Assembly (NCBI GenBank): GCA_043725085.1
Contig: JAYSLY010000024.1
Coordinates: 1-18,553, forward strand
Source: UBA9630 sp043725085
GTDB lineage: Bacteria > Patescibacteriota > Minisyncoccia > Moranbacterales > UBA2206
Length of the DNA: 18,553 nt
Direction of reading: 5' to 3'
A program made the position numbers and the translations under genes. The notes below the pieces were generated by a model. That model was given only the letters and a program-made list of their open reading frames with translations, ran no database searches and was not told the DNA's origin. Below, piece after piece: positions 7,566-15,046 of this stretch (position 1 is its first letter; each line of letters opens with the position of its first letter).

Positions 7566-9122
7566 TTATTTTAACAATGAATTTTTAGCCATTAACTTTG
7601 GTTTTTCAATATCTACGATGTCTAGAATAGTCGGGGCAATATTACCCAAGACTCCGTCGTCACGTAATTTTTTATCTTTGAATTTTTCACTGACAATAAG
7701 AAACGGCACCGGATTTTTGGTATGAAACGTGTTGGGCTGGTCGCTGTCAAAATCAATCATATCATCCGCATTGCCGTGGTCGGCGGTGATAATCAAATTT
7801 CCCCCTAATTTCAAAACGGCATCGACGAGCCTTTCTATTTGCTTATCCAAAAACTCAACCGCCTTGATTGTCGCCGCCAAATCCCCCGTATGCCCGACCA
7901 TATCGGCATTGGCATAGTTCATCACAATAATATCATATTTATTTTTTTCCAAAGCTTCCAGCACAGTATCTGTCACAAGCTTGGCTGACATTTCTGGCAC
8001 TTTAGCATAGGAATCAACTACTGGCGATTTAATCATCACCCTATCCTCACCGTCCACTGGATCGGCGTAGCCTCCGTTGAGAAAGTAGGTCACGTGAGCA
8101 AATTTTTCCGACTCGGCGATATAGAGTTGCTTTGACTGCCCAAGCGCCATTGGAAGAGTAGCTAAGATCGTATGCTCAGGAAAAGCGGTGTGCTCGTCTA
8201 GTCCCGGACCAAAATCAGTGAGGGTTACAAAGTAGATGTTTTCAATCTTATCAATGACCGGCATATCATCACTCAAGATGCTTTTTTCGTCCACCGCAAT
8301 AAATAATTTACTAAATTGCCTCGCTCGATCGGAACGGAAATTGTAGAAAATAACTGCGTCATCTTTTTTGATTTGAGTGACTGGTTCGCCATTTTCCAAA
8401 ATTACAGTCGGTAAAAGATATTCGTCTGTAAGACTATTCGCATAGGCTTTTTCAATTGCTTCTTCGGCGCAGTTGGCTTTTTCGCCACGAGAAAACACAG
8501 CGGCGTCATAGGCCAGAGTGAGCCTTTTCCAATTTTTCGCCCGATCCATCGCATAAAACCGACCGCTGAGCGTTGCGATCTTTCCAATTCCCTCTTCCAC
8601 AATAATACGTCGAAAATATTTCAAATGCGTTTTGGCACTTTTAGGATAAGAATCTCGACCATCCGTGAAAAGATGGCAATAAACTTCTTTGATATTATTT
8701 TTCTTTGCCAATTTGAGCACTGCACGAAAATGCTCCGGGTCACTATGCGGACTATCGTCATTCCCCATCAGTCCCATCAGATGCAAATTACCACCCATAT
8801 CTTTCACGTGCTTGACCGCTCCAATCATAGCCGGATTCATAAAAAAACTGCCATCCTTAATGCTATCGGTAATATATTTTGAATCCTGCACCACGACCCT
8901 GCCTGCTCCAATATTCATATGTCCCGCCTCAGATCCGCTCATTTTGTGATCAGGCAGTCCCACGCAAGTTCCTGTCGCGCAAAGCGTTGTTGAGGGATAA
9001 ACCTCAAACAGCCGATCAATGGTCGGTTTTTTGGCAAGCGTTATTGCATTGCCCTTCCCCGGCGGAGCAATGCCATAGCCGTCTAATATAACTAGTAACG
9101 TTGGAGCCTTTTTAATGGCCAT
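7566..9122 (-). CDS. gpmI: 2,3-bisphosphoglycerate-independent phosphoglycerate mutase
   Basis: 518 residues, the normal size for iPGM. The alkaline-phosphatase-like metal motif is LDGYG (13-17, Asp14). The phosphoserine region reads KMSGSEAGHMNIGAGR (60-75), with Ser64 aligning to the catalytic Ser of the usual MGNSEVGH. The metal-binding motifs NADMVGHTG (405-413) and TADHGNAD (446-453) and the late His in NTFHTKNPVPF are present. It interconverts 3-phosphoglycerate and 2-phosphoglycerate using two Mn2+ ions and a phosphoserine intermediate. Around the catalytic Ser the sequence is SGS rather than GNS, a mild deviation. It follows eno after an AT-rich spacer of about 120 bases and precedes the PfkB kinase by 10 bases. 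Confidence 0.96.
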   Translation of the reverse strand: MAIKKAPTLLVILDGYGIAPPGKGNAITLAKKPTIDRLFEVYPSTTLCATGTCVGLPDHKMSGSEAGHMNIGAGRVVVQDSKYITDSIKDGSFFMNPAMIGAVKHVKDMGGNLHLMGLMGNDDSPHSDPEHFRAVLKLAKKNNIKEVYCHLFTDGRDSYPKSAKTHLKYFRRIIVEEGIGKIATLSGRFYAMDRAKNWKRLTLAYDAAVFSRGEKANCAEEAIEKAYANSLTDEYLLPTVILENGEPVTQIKKDDAVIFYNFRSDRARQFSKLFIAVDEKSILSDDMPVIDKIENIYFVTLTDFGPGLDEHTAFPEHTILATLPMALGQSKQLYIAESEKFAHVTYFLNGGYADPVDGEDRVMIKSPVVDSYAKVPEMSAKLVTDTVLEALEKNKYDIIVMNYANADMVGHTGDLAATIKAVEFLDKQIERLVDAVLKLGGNLIITADHGNADDMIDFDSDQPNTFHTKNPVPFLIVSEKFKDKKLRDDGVLGNIAPTILDIVDIEKPKLMAKNSLLK

Positions 9123-9242
9123 CGGAAATAAAATTTAAAAGGCTAAATTTGAAATTTGAAATGAAATCAAAATGATTAAATTTAAAATTCAGATATTTAG
9201 TAATTTAAAATTGGTTTAAAATTTTAAATTGAAAATTGAAAA
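9123..9242. repeat. AT-rich low-complexity spacer between eno and gpmI
   Basis: This is the longest non-coding gap inside the glycolytic run. It is made almost entirely of short degenerate units such as aaatttg and aattgaaa repeated with 7-8-base phasing, for example at 9137-9160 and 9225-9242. No hairpin with a T-run, promoter or open frame is convincing. It could be a spacer that lowers coupling between eno and gpmI, or a slippage-prone relic. Confidence 0.45.
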
Positions 9243-10514
9243 TTACCTCAGCTCTTCCTCAATCCTAAGCAGTCGATTATATTTGCAAATTCGTTCACCG
9301 CGAGAAAGTGATCCGGATTTCATATAATCCGCTCCGGTACCCACAGCGAGATCGGAAATAAAATCATCGGTTGTTTCTCCTGAGCGATGAGAGACAACGA
9401 TTTTCATCTTGTTTTTCTTGGCTAGCTTAATGCAATCAATCGTCTCTGAAAGAGTGCCGATTTGGTTAACTTTGATGAGCACGGCGTTGCAGGCTTTTTT
9501 GGCAATCGCCATCTTCAGTCGCGCAACATTCGTAACAAGCAAATCATCACCAATGAGAATTATTCTATTTCCCAGCTTTTCATTCATCATATGCCAACCT
9601 TCCCAGTCATTTTCATTGAGCCCGTCTTCGACCGAAATTTCATGATATTTAGCAATCCATTCGTTATAGATATTAATGAGCATTTCACGCGTCAAGGTGG
9701 AATTTTCCGGTTTGAAAACATAGCGATCCTCTTTTTCGCTGTAAAAAGAATTGGCCGCCGCGTCAATTCCGACATTAACTTGCGTTCCCGCTTGATACCC
9801 GGCGTTCCCGATTGCTTGATTGATCAGTTCCAACGCCTGAGCATTGCTCTCCAGATGCGGTGCAAAACCACCCTCATCTCCCACGCCAACCGAATAACCC
9901 TCACTAGAAAGAATTTTTTTGAGTTCATGAAAAACTTCACTCCCGGCTCTGAGCTGCTCACGAAAAGTTTTCACACCATTCGGCACTACCTTATATTCTT
10001 GGATCGAAAGCCCTGAATCACTGTGCTGTCCGCCATTGATCACATTAAACATCGGGATTGGCAATTTGAATTTTCCACCACGGGCGGATGCCTTCATTTT
10101 GAAAGTTTTCGCAATATACGCATATAGCGGAATCTCAGTCTCCATCGCCGCTGCGCGACAGGCTGACAGAGAAACTCCCAAAATCGCGTTTGCTCCCAAG
10201 TTAGTCTTATTTTCCGTTCCATCCAGCTCGAGCATTTTTTTGTCAATTTCTTTTTGCTCTGTCACTTCCATGCCCACAATCACCTTGGCGATTTTTTTGT
10301 TCACATTCTCAACGGCATCAAGTACTCCGAGTCCGTGATAGCGCTTAGGATCACCATCTCGCAATTCCAGTGCTTCATATGTCCCCGTCGAAGCTCCGGA
10401 TGGCACTGCGGCCGTTGCCACCACTCCTGACTCCAACGTCAGCTCAACTTCTACTGTCGGATTGCCCCGCGAATCTAGAATTTCCCGCGCATATATTTTT
10501 TTGATTTTTGACAT
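9243..10514 (-). CDS. eno: Enolase (phosphopyruvate hydratase)
   Basis: 423 residues from the chosen ATG at 10512-10514. An in-frame TTG three codons upstream (10523) is possible, but the family begins at MSKIKKIYAREILDSRGNP. Signatures: ILDSRGNPTVEVE near the N-terminus; SGASTG loop at 39-44; catalytic Glu in GDEGGFAP (212-219); Mg2+ ligands Asp, Glu and Asp in GIDAAA, SVEDGL and GDDLLVTN; catalytic Lys in VLIKVNQIGT (345-354); SHRSGETTD (375-383); and substrate Lys in MKSGSLSRGER. It dehydrates 2-phosphoglycerate to phosphoenolpyruvate. It lies 43 bases after pgk and is co-directional with gpmI. The full active site is present. Confidence 0.97.
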   Translation of the reverse strand: MSKIKKIYAREILDSRGNPTVEVELTLESGVVATAAVPSGASTGTYEALELRDGDPKRYHGLGVLDAVENVNKKIAKVIVGMEVTEQKEIDKKMLELDGTENKTNLGANAILGVSLSACRAAAMETEIPLYAYIAKTFKMKASARGGKFKLPIPMFNVINGGQHSDSGLSIQEYKVVPNGVKTFREQLRAGSEVFHELKKILSSEGYSVGVGDEGGFAPHLESNAQALELINQAIGNAGYQAGTQVNVGIDAAANSFYSEKEDRYVFKPENSTLTREMLINIYNEWIAKYHEISVEDGLNENDWEGWHMMNEKLGNRIILIGDDLLVTNVARLKMAIAKKACNAVLIKVNQIGTLSETIDCIKLAKKNKMKIVVSHRSGETTDDFISDLAVGTGADYMKSGSLSRGERICKYNRLLRIEEELR

Positions 10515-10557
10515 AAATTGCAATTTCTTGATTATTATTTTAATAAAAATTTTTAAT

Positions 10558-11595
10558 TTATTGCTTCAAAACTTCTATCCCCGGCATTTTTTCTCCTCCA
10601 AGATAATTCAGCATTGCTCCGCCACCGGTGGAAACAAAATCGACTTTTTCCATCGCTCTGCCACGCTCAAGAATTTCCAGCGTCTCTCCTCCGCCAATAA
10701 GCACAAACGCACCACTTGCAAGCACCGCCGCAAGGATTTCATTTGAGCTGACGGCATATTTTTCATCTTCAAATTTTCCAATTGGACCATTCCAAACGAT
10801 TGTTTTGGCAGTTGAAATAATTTCTTTGAACTTGGACAATGTTTTTGGTCCAATATCAAGCCTGTCATCGACAAAATCAAACGGCAAAATCACTTTCTCG
10901 CTAAATTCAATTTTTTGATCAATGGCCTCATTGGCAATTTTCCCACCAACCAGAATATAGTCATACTTTTCTTCAAAAAATTTAATCACCGGCAATTTGG
11001 TTTCGATTTTCGCGCCACCAATAATCGCCACGGCCGGATGCACGGGATGCTCTTTGATAATTGTCATTTCCGCGATTTCTTCTTGTAAACGGCATCCCGC
11101 AGCACTCGGCAAAATCTTAGCAACACCGGTTACGGAAGCATGATCACGATGTGAAGCGCTAAACGCATCGTTGACAAAAAAATCAAAACTCTCCGCCAAC
11201 TGTGCTGCGAATTCCGCATCATTTTTTTCGTCACCTGCATAAAAACGCACATTTTCCAAAAGTAACACGCCTTCGCTCAAATTTTCCAAAGCCTCTCTCA
11301 CCTTTTCTCCAACACAATCCGACACAAAAGTTATTTTTTCACCAAGAATTATTTCCACGTCATCCACAATTTGCCTCAAGGAAAATTTTGGGTCAGCCTT
11401 TCCATCAGGACGTCCCAAATGCGAGATTAGGGCCACTTTACATTTTTTACTTAGCAAATAATCAATCGACTCTTTAGCTGCTAAAATCTTGAAATTCTCC
11501 TTCACTCTCCCTCCTTCAATCGCAACATTAAAATCCACCCGCAATAAGACTTTTTTGCCGGCAATATCGGCGTCTTGAATTTTTCGTAAGTTCAT
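10558..11595 (-). CDS. pgk: Phosphoglycerate kinase, compact form
   Basis: 345 residues against about 390-400 for typical bacterial Pgk. N-domain substrate motifs: RVDFNV (19-24), SHLGRP (58-63), ENVRF (114-118), VNDAFSASHR (141-150). Nucleotide domain: GGAKIETK (193-200), DIGPKT (247-252), WNGPIGKFE (268-276), GGGET (301-305) and STGGGAMLNYLGGEKMPG (322-339). It transfers phosphate from 1,3-bisphosphoglycerate to ADP, making ATP. The segment between GGKIAN (217-222) and DIGPKT is only about 25 residues, where typical enzymes have about 75. The missing part therefore lies in the nucleotide-binding domain rather than at an end. The reading frame is intact. The start is supported by AAGGA eight bases upstream and a good promoter. 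It is the first gene of the glycolytic operon. Confidence 0.95.
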   Translation of the reverse strand: MNLRKIQDADIAGKKVLLRVDFNVAIEGGRVKENFKILAAKESIDYLLSKKCKVALISHLGRPDGKADPKFSLRQIVDDVEIILGEKITFVSDCVGEKVREALENLSEGVLLLENVRFYAGDEKNDAEFAAQLAESFDFFVNDAFSASHRDHASVTGVAKILPSAAGCRLQEEIAEMTIIKEHPVHPAVAIIGGAKIETKLPVIKFFEEKYDYILVGGKIANEAIDQKIEFSEKVILPFDFVDDRLDIGPKTLSKFKEIISTAKTIVWNGPIGKFEDEKYAVSSNEILAAVLASGAFVLIGGGETLEILERGRAMEKVDFVSTGGGAMLNYLGGEKMPGIEVLKQ

Positions 11596-11601
11596 AGGTT
11601 T

Positions 11602-11606
11602 TCCTT
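11602..11606 (-). promoter_or_regulatory. Shine-Dalgarno site of pgk
   Basis: AAGGA on the minus strand, six bases upstream of the pgk ATG. It is one of the few clear ribosome binding sites in the window and fixes the pgk start. Confidence 0.65.
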
Positions 11607-11627
11607 GTTTAGTTTTTTTATAGACTA

Positions 11628-11657
11628 ATTATAGCATGAAACACAAACTGCGACCAA
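11628..11657 (-). promoter_or_regulatory. Promoter of the glycolytic operon (pgk)
   Basis: On the minus strand there is an extended -10 TGCTATAAT (TATAAT at 11628-11633) and a weak -35 TTGGTC (11652-11657), 18 bases apart. The -35 lies inside the loop and descending arm of the hairpin at 11648-11666. The predicted start near 11621 gives a 26-base leader ending with AAGGA. The strong extended -10 can compensate for the poor -35. Confidence 0.6.
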
Positions 11658-11666
11658 AAGTCGCAG
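11648..11666 (-). terminator. GC-rich hairpin between the ABC module and pgk
   Basis: A perfect 7-bp stem CTGCGAC/GTCGCAG (11648-11654 with 11660-11666, 5-base loop) lies about 67 bases past the stop of the beta-rich membrane protein. On the minus strand it is followed by TTTGTGTTT, an imperfect T-run. It could end the ABC transcript, and because it overlaps the pgk -35 it could also be an operator. Confidence 0.45.
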
Positions 11667-11732
11667 CTTGTAAGCTTTCCAGCTGTCAAAGCCTGGCAAT
11701 TAACTTTCTTTTGTTTCTTGTTTCTTGACGGA

Positions 11733-12413
11733 CTATTTCTTCATCGCCCAACCGAAAACTTTTTGTGTCGCGTTACCTAAAACATCCATGAGAGACACAT
11801 TTGGTGCTCCGGTATAGAAAACAAACTGATCCGAGCCAATCTTATTCCCATTAGGATCAACAGCATTAATTGAATAACGATAAACCGAATCGGCATCAAG
11901 CGATGGGATAATGACCATATGATTTAGACCAAAAAAATCATCCTTCATGGTCTTGGCTGTCTTTTCCCCGCTCTTGAAGTACTCAATTTCTATGGTAGTT
12001 TTCTTGCTGGTTTGGCAACTGATAATCGCCTTCACCTCGCTCTTGTCACCATCTTTTACTGAGTATAATTCACTTTTAACATTGCTAATTGCCAAAACAC
12101 CGCTATCCTCAAAATCCACCAAAGCGTCAGAAAGTCCCACCCCGCCATTCACACTAATTTGTGTGGCATTAAAATTCTCACTGCTTGCCAAGGCCTCATT
12201 TTTTGATGTCCCATTATTATTCGTTGAACTCGCATCTTCTTGCCCAAGCACTACCGGGCCAAGGCCGGTTGAAACAGCCAAAGCAAGCTTGGTTCTTTCA
12301 TTATAATCCAGATAAATTTTTGCCAAAAAAGCAACCACCAAAACGGCAAAAGCCAGTTTGATAAAAAGTTTTTTCTTATTCGTTTTTCTCTTCTCGTTAT
12401 TATAGTCTGACAT
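11733..12413 (-). CDS. Membrane-anchored extracytoplasmic protein with a beta-sandwich (fibronectin-III-like) domain
   Basis: 226 residues. A basic N-terminus (residues 8-19) precedes one hydrophobic segment (about 18-35), then a low-complexity Ser/Asn/Thr linker at 60-85. Residues 105-202 alternate in a beta pattern and end with SLDADSVYRYSINAVDPNGN (171-190) and FVFYTG. This resembles the strands around the Tyr corner of fibronectin-type-III or related Ig-like folds. It has one cysteine (133). It probably sits on the outer face of the membrane. It starts 12 bases past the ABC permease stop, so it is probably the third member of that transport module: a partner, substrate-contacting or cell-wall-facing subunit. 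I do not recognise a named family; the fold call is by pattern only. Confidence 0.78.
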   Translation of the reverse strand: MSDYNNEKRKTNKKKLFIKLAFAVLVVAFLAKIYLDYNERTKLALAVSTGLGPVVLGQEDASSTNNNGTSKNEALASSENFNATQISVNGGVGLSDALVDFEDSGVLAISNVKSELYSVKDGDKSEVKAIISCQTSKKTTIEIEYFKSGEKTAKTMKDDFFGLNHMVIIPSLDADSVYRYSINAVDPNGNKIGSDQFVFYTGAPNVSLMDVLGNATQKVFGWAMKK

Positions 12414-12425
12414 ATTTTTAAAATA

Positions 12426-13601
12426 TTATTTATACCGCAATGCTTCCAATGGATCAGTCGCACTCGCTTTTCTGGCGGGAATAACTCCGGTAAAAAACCC
12501 CACCAAGGTTGCCACCGCCAATATGAAAAGTGAAAACCAGAGAGGAAAGTATAAGAGAGAGGTAGGCGCCCCGCCCAGTCTCTGCGCCAAGAAATTAACC
12601 AAAAAATTAAACATCTCCCCTCCGAAAAAACCGATGACCAATCCGGACAACCCTCCCAAGAATCCCATAATCGTTGATTCAAAAACAAACATCCAGAGAA
12701 TATCATAGTTGGACGCGCCAATTGACTTCATGATGCCAATTTCCTCTGTCCTTTCAAGCAGCGCCACAGTCATCGTGTTAAACATTCCAATAGCGCTAAC
12801 CATAAGTGCTATCGCGCCAAAAAATCCCAAGATGATCCTAATCACGCCAAAAGCTTGATCGACTTGTCTGATAAGGTCGGTTAAAGCGGAAACAATAAAA
12901 CCTTCACCGGTAATTTTCTCTCTCACTATTGGCAAAATCGTACTGGAATTACACTTAACTTTTAACCGAGTATACGTAAGATTAGCAACATCCTTATCCA
13001 GCGCTTGCGAATTCACATAGATCAGGATGTCTTTTTTTTCAGTAAAGCCGATGATCTTAAACTGCATTTCAATCTTATCGGTTTTCTGTTCACTCCTCTC
13101 CGGCAAATAGAGCGTCAAGTTGCTCCCAAGCATTTCCTGCGGCTGTTTTTCGAAAATTTTTGCCAAAGAATCGGAGATAACCACGCCATTTGGCTCATTG
13201 CTGTTTATATCATACCCTTGGGATATCTTGATTCCATCCAGTTTGATAAAATCCGTATCAACTGCCAATATCTTTGAGTCTGAAACCAGATTATTATATT
13301 TCATTTGACCCATCGTTTCGAAAACAGGACTGATTTTTTCTACCCCGTCCATACTCTTTATCTTCTCAATATCAGCAGAATTAATAACTGTTCTGCCATC
13401 CCCGGGATAAACATCCAGTGCCAACAAGGAGTCGGCGGTTGTGATTGTTTCCAGTAGCGTCTTTTGAATTCCATAGCCCAACCCAACAAGAAACAAAATC
13501 GCACCAATTCCCACGCCCATACCCAAAATTGTCAGAAGCGTTCTCGTCGTTCTGGCTTTGAACATTCTAGTAGAAAGTTTTAGCAGATCAAATATATTCA
13601 T
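12426..13601 (-). CDS. ABC transporter permease, MacB/FtsX type
   Basis: 391 residues with the MacB/LolCE layout. One membrane segment lies near the N-terminus (22-45, after the family-typical KARTTRTLLTILGM). A periplasmic/extracytoplasmic domain of about 200 residues (46-250) follows, then three membrane segments (about 253-275, 301-325, 352-374) with the FtsX-domain coupling sequence ERTEEIGIMKSIGAS (283-297). The C-terminus is ARKASATDPLEALRYK, as usual for the family. These permeases act as mechanotransmitters for lipoprotein, peptide or macrolide export, or for cell-wall hydrolase control, rather than as simple channels. It is preceded by the ATPase gene (11-base gap) and followed by the membrane-anchored beta-rich protein. 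A homodimer with two ATPases is expected. The substrate is unknown. Confidence 0.92.
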   Translation of the reverse strand: MNIFDLLKLSTRMFKARTTRTLLTILGMGVGIGAILFLVGLGYGIQKTLLETITTADSLLALDVYPGDGRTVINSADIEKIKSMDGVEKISPVFETMGQMKYNNLVSDSKILAVDTDFIKLDGIKISQGYDINSNEPNGVVISDSLAKIFEKQPQEMLGSNLTLYLPERSEQKTDKIEMQFKIIGFTEKKDILIYVNSQALDKDVANLTYTRLKVKCNSSTILPIVREKITGEGFIVSALTDLIRQVDQAFGVIRIILGFFGAIALMVSAIGMFNTMTVALLERTEEIGIMKSIGASNYDILWMFVFESTIMGFLGGLSGLVIGFFGGEMFNFLVNFLAQRLGGAPTSLLYFPLWFSLFILAVATLVGFFTGVIPARKASATDPLEALRYK

Positions 13602-13612
13602 GCTTTTTTTAA

Positions 13613-14965
13613 TTAACCAGAATAACGCAAAAGTAAAAGTAACTCCAATTCCCCGGAAATCCTTTTAGCCACCCGCTTGTCAAAACCAAGCCCGCTATGC
13701 TTTTCGGAAATATCCATTATTTTTTCGAATTCATCCTTGCCAATATGGTTTTCCAGCCGATCCATAATCACACCGGCCAACAAAATCTTTTTATCATCAG
13801 CGAGATTTAGCTTTAACTTGATATTGACATATTCCGCCAAATCTTGAGCGGTTTTATTTTTTTCCGTAAAGCTGATTTTTTTGGCTTGCTCGGTCAATTG
13901 CCTAACTTTATCCGCAAAATGCTCCGCGGTTCTCTTGTCCCAGCCGGCGCCGCCTTTTTCCAGTGGCAAGTCCAATTCTTTCAAAAAATCACCAAACCCA
14001 TTTTTGAGATATAGAAAATCTTCCACCTTTTTGATGGCTTTTTCAATTTGATCGTTGGTCATGGAAAAAAACAGATGCGAAAAAATCTGCTGCGCCTTGA
14101 AAGGTACAAGCAAATTACTGATTTGATTGGCAGTAAGACCGCGAAAAGATCGCATCAGGTGACGCAAATCGAGCGGGATATATTCTTCTTTTACTAAATC
14201 TTCCCGTACCTTGCCATCCTTAAAGATATAGCTCTCGGCAGAAGTTTTTTTCTTTTTGACAGTTTCTATCTTAGTTATCTTGCCATCACGCATGTGCACG
14301 ATTTTGTCGCCAAATTCCAAATGCGCCGGATCATGGGTCACGAGGATAATGGTTTTTTTGTCAACTTCGTTCAGATCTTTGAGAATTGACATCACAATAT
14401 GCGCCGATTTGGAATCGAGATTTCCCACCGGTTCATCGGCCAAGATGATGTCAGGATTATTTACCAAAGCTCTTGCGATTGAAACACGTTGTTTTTGACC
14501 ACCGGAAAGTTCGGAGGGAAATTTGTCAGACTGATTTGAGATATTGAATCTTTCCAAAAGCTCCATGGCCTTTGTCCTTCGCTCGGAAAGCTTGACTCCG
14601 TCAAAAGTTTTTGGCAAACAAACATTATCCAAAATACTAAGCGAGCCAATCAGATAGAAAGCCTGAAAAACCATCCCCATTTTTCGCCGATGGAACCAGG
14701 CCATTTTCTTTTTTTTATAAGTGCTGATATCCTCGCCATCAATCATCACCGCCCCGCTGGTCGGTTTTTGCAAGCCCGCAATGGAATATAGCAAAGTAGA
14801 CTTTCCGCAACCGGAAGGACCAAAAATAATCACATATTCGCGAGGAAATATTTCAAGATTAATCTCCTCCAATGCGCGCATTTCATTTGATTTGCCTCCG
14901 TTATAAATCACGTTGACGTCCTTGACGGTGATATTTGGTATTTCATTTTGAGACGCTTGCTCCAT
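13613..14965 (-). CDS. ABC transporter ATPase (LolD/MacB type) with a long C-terminal extension
   Basis: 450 residues from the ATG at 14963-14965. A TTG 15 codons upstream (15010) overlaps the promoter -10, so I reject it. Walker A is GPSGCGKS (49-56), Q-loop in MVFQAF, signature LSGGQKQR (153-160), Walker B IILADEP (173-179), and H-loop His211 in VTHDP. The ABC domain ends near residue 235, after MRDGKI, the usual LolD/MacB length. The following 215 or so residues are unusual. They are mostly helical by pattern and contain two similar units, GAGWDKRTAEHFADKV (about 339-354) and GLGFDKRVAKRISGEL (about 425-440). The extension carries no membrane segment and I recognise no known domain. The ATPase drives the permease encoded 11 bases downstream. 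Confidence 0.92.
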   Translation of the reverse strand: MEQASQNEIPNITVKDVNVIYNGGKSNEMRALEEINLEIFPREYVIIFGPSGCGKSTLLYSIAGLQKPTSGAVMIDGEDISTYKKKKMAWFHRRKMGMVFQAFYLIGSLSILDNVCLPKTFDGVKLSERRTKAMELLERFNISNQSDKFPSELSGGQKQRVSIARALVNNPDIILADEPVGNLDSKSAHIVMSILKDLNEVDKKTIILVTHDPAHLEFGDKIVHMRDGKITKIETVKKKKTSAESYIFKDGKVREDLVKEEYIPLDLRHLMRSFRGLTANQISNLLVPFKAQQIFSHLFFSMTNDQIEKAIKKVEDFLYLKNGFGDFLKELDLPLEKGGAGWDKRTAEHFADKVRQLTEQAKKISFTEKNKTAQDLAEYVNIKLKLNLADDKKILLAGVIMDRLENHIGKDEFEKIMDISEKHSGLGFDKRVAKRISGELELLLLLRYSG

Positions 14966-14998
14966 TTGTTTTTTATTTTCAAAAATATCAATGACTAT

Positions 14999-15028
14999 AT
15001 TATAGTACAAGTTGATTAGATTCTTGAA
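14999..15028 (-). promoter_or_regulatory. Promoter of the ABC module
   Basis: A perfect -10 TATAAT on the minus strand (14999-15004) with a weak -35 TTCAAG (15023-15028), 18 bases apart. Transcription would begin near 14992, about 27 bases before the ATG at 14965 and past the upstream TTG. This supports the shorter protein start. Confidence 0.45.
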
Positions 15029-15046
15029 TGCAGGGTTTTCGTTTTT

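Noticed and set aside
9462..10016. Plus-strand open frame of 184 codons
   Set aside because: Antisense shadow of enolase; the composition reflects the reverse complement of a conserved gene.
10515..10523. TTG start for enolase three codons upstream of the ATG
   Set aside because: The family N-terminus begins at MSKIKKIYAREILDSRGNP; an ATG is available and the TTG adds only MQF with no better ribosome binding site.
14966..15010. TTG start giving a 465-residue ABC ATPase
   Set aside because: The TTG overlaps the predicted TATAAT -10 (14999-15004) and the extra 15 residues do not look like the family; the ATG at 14963-14965 is preferred.
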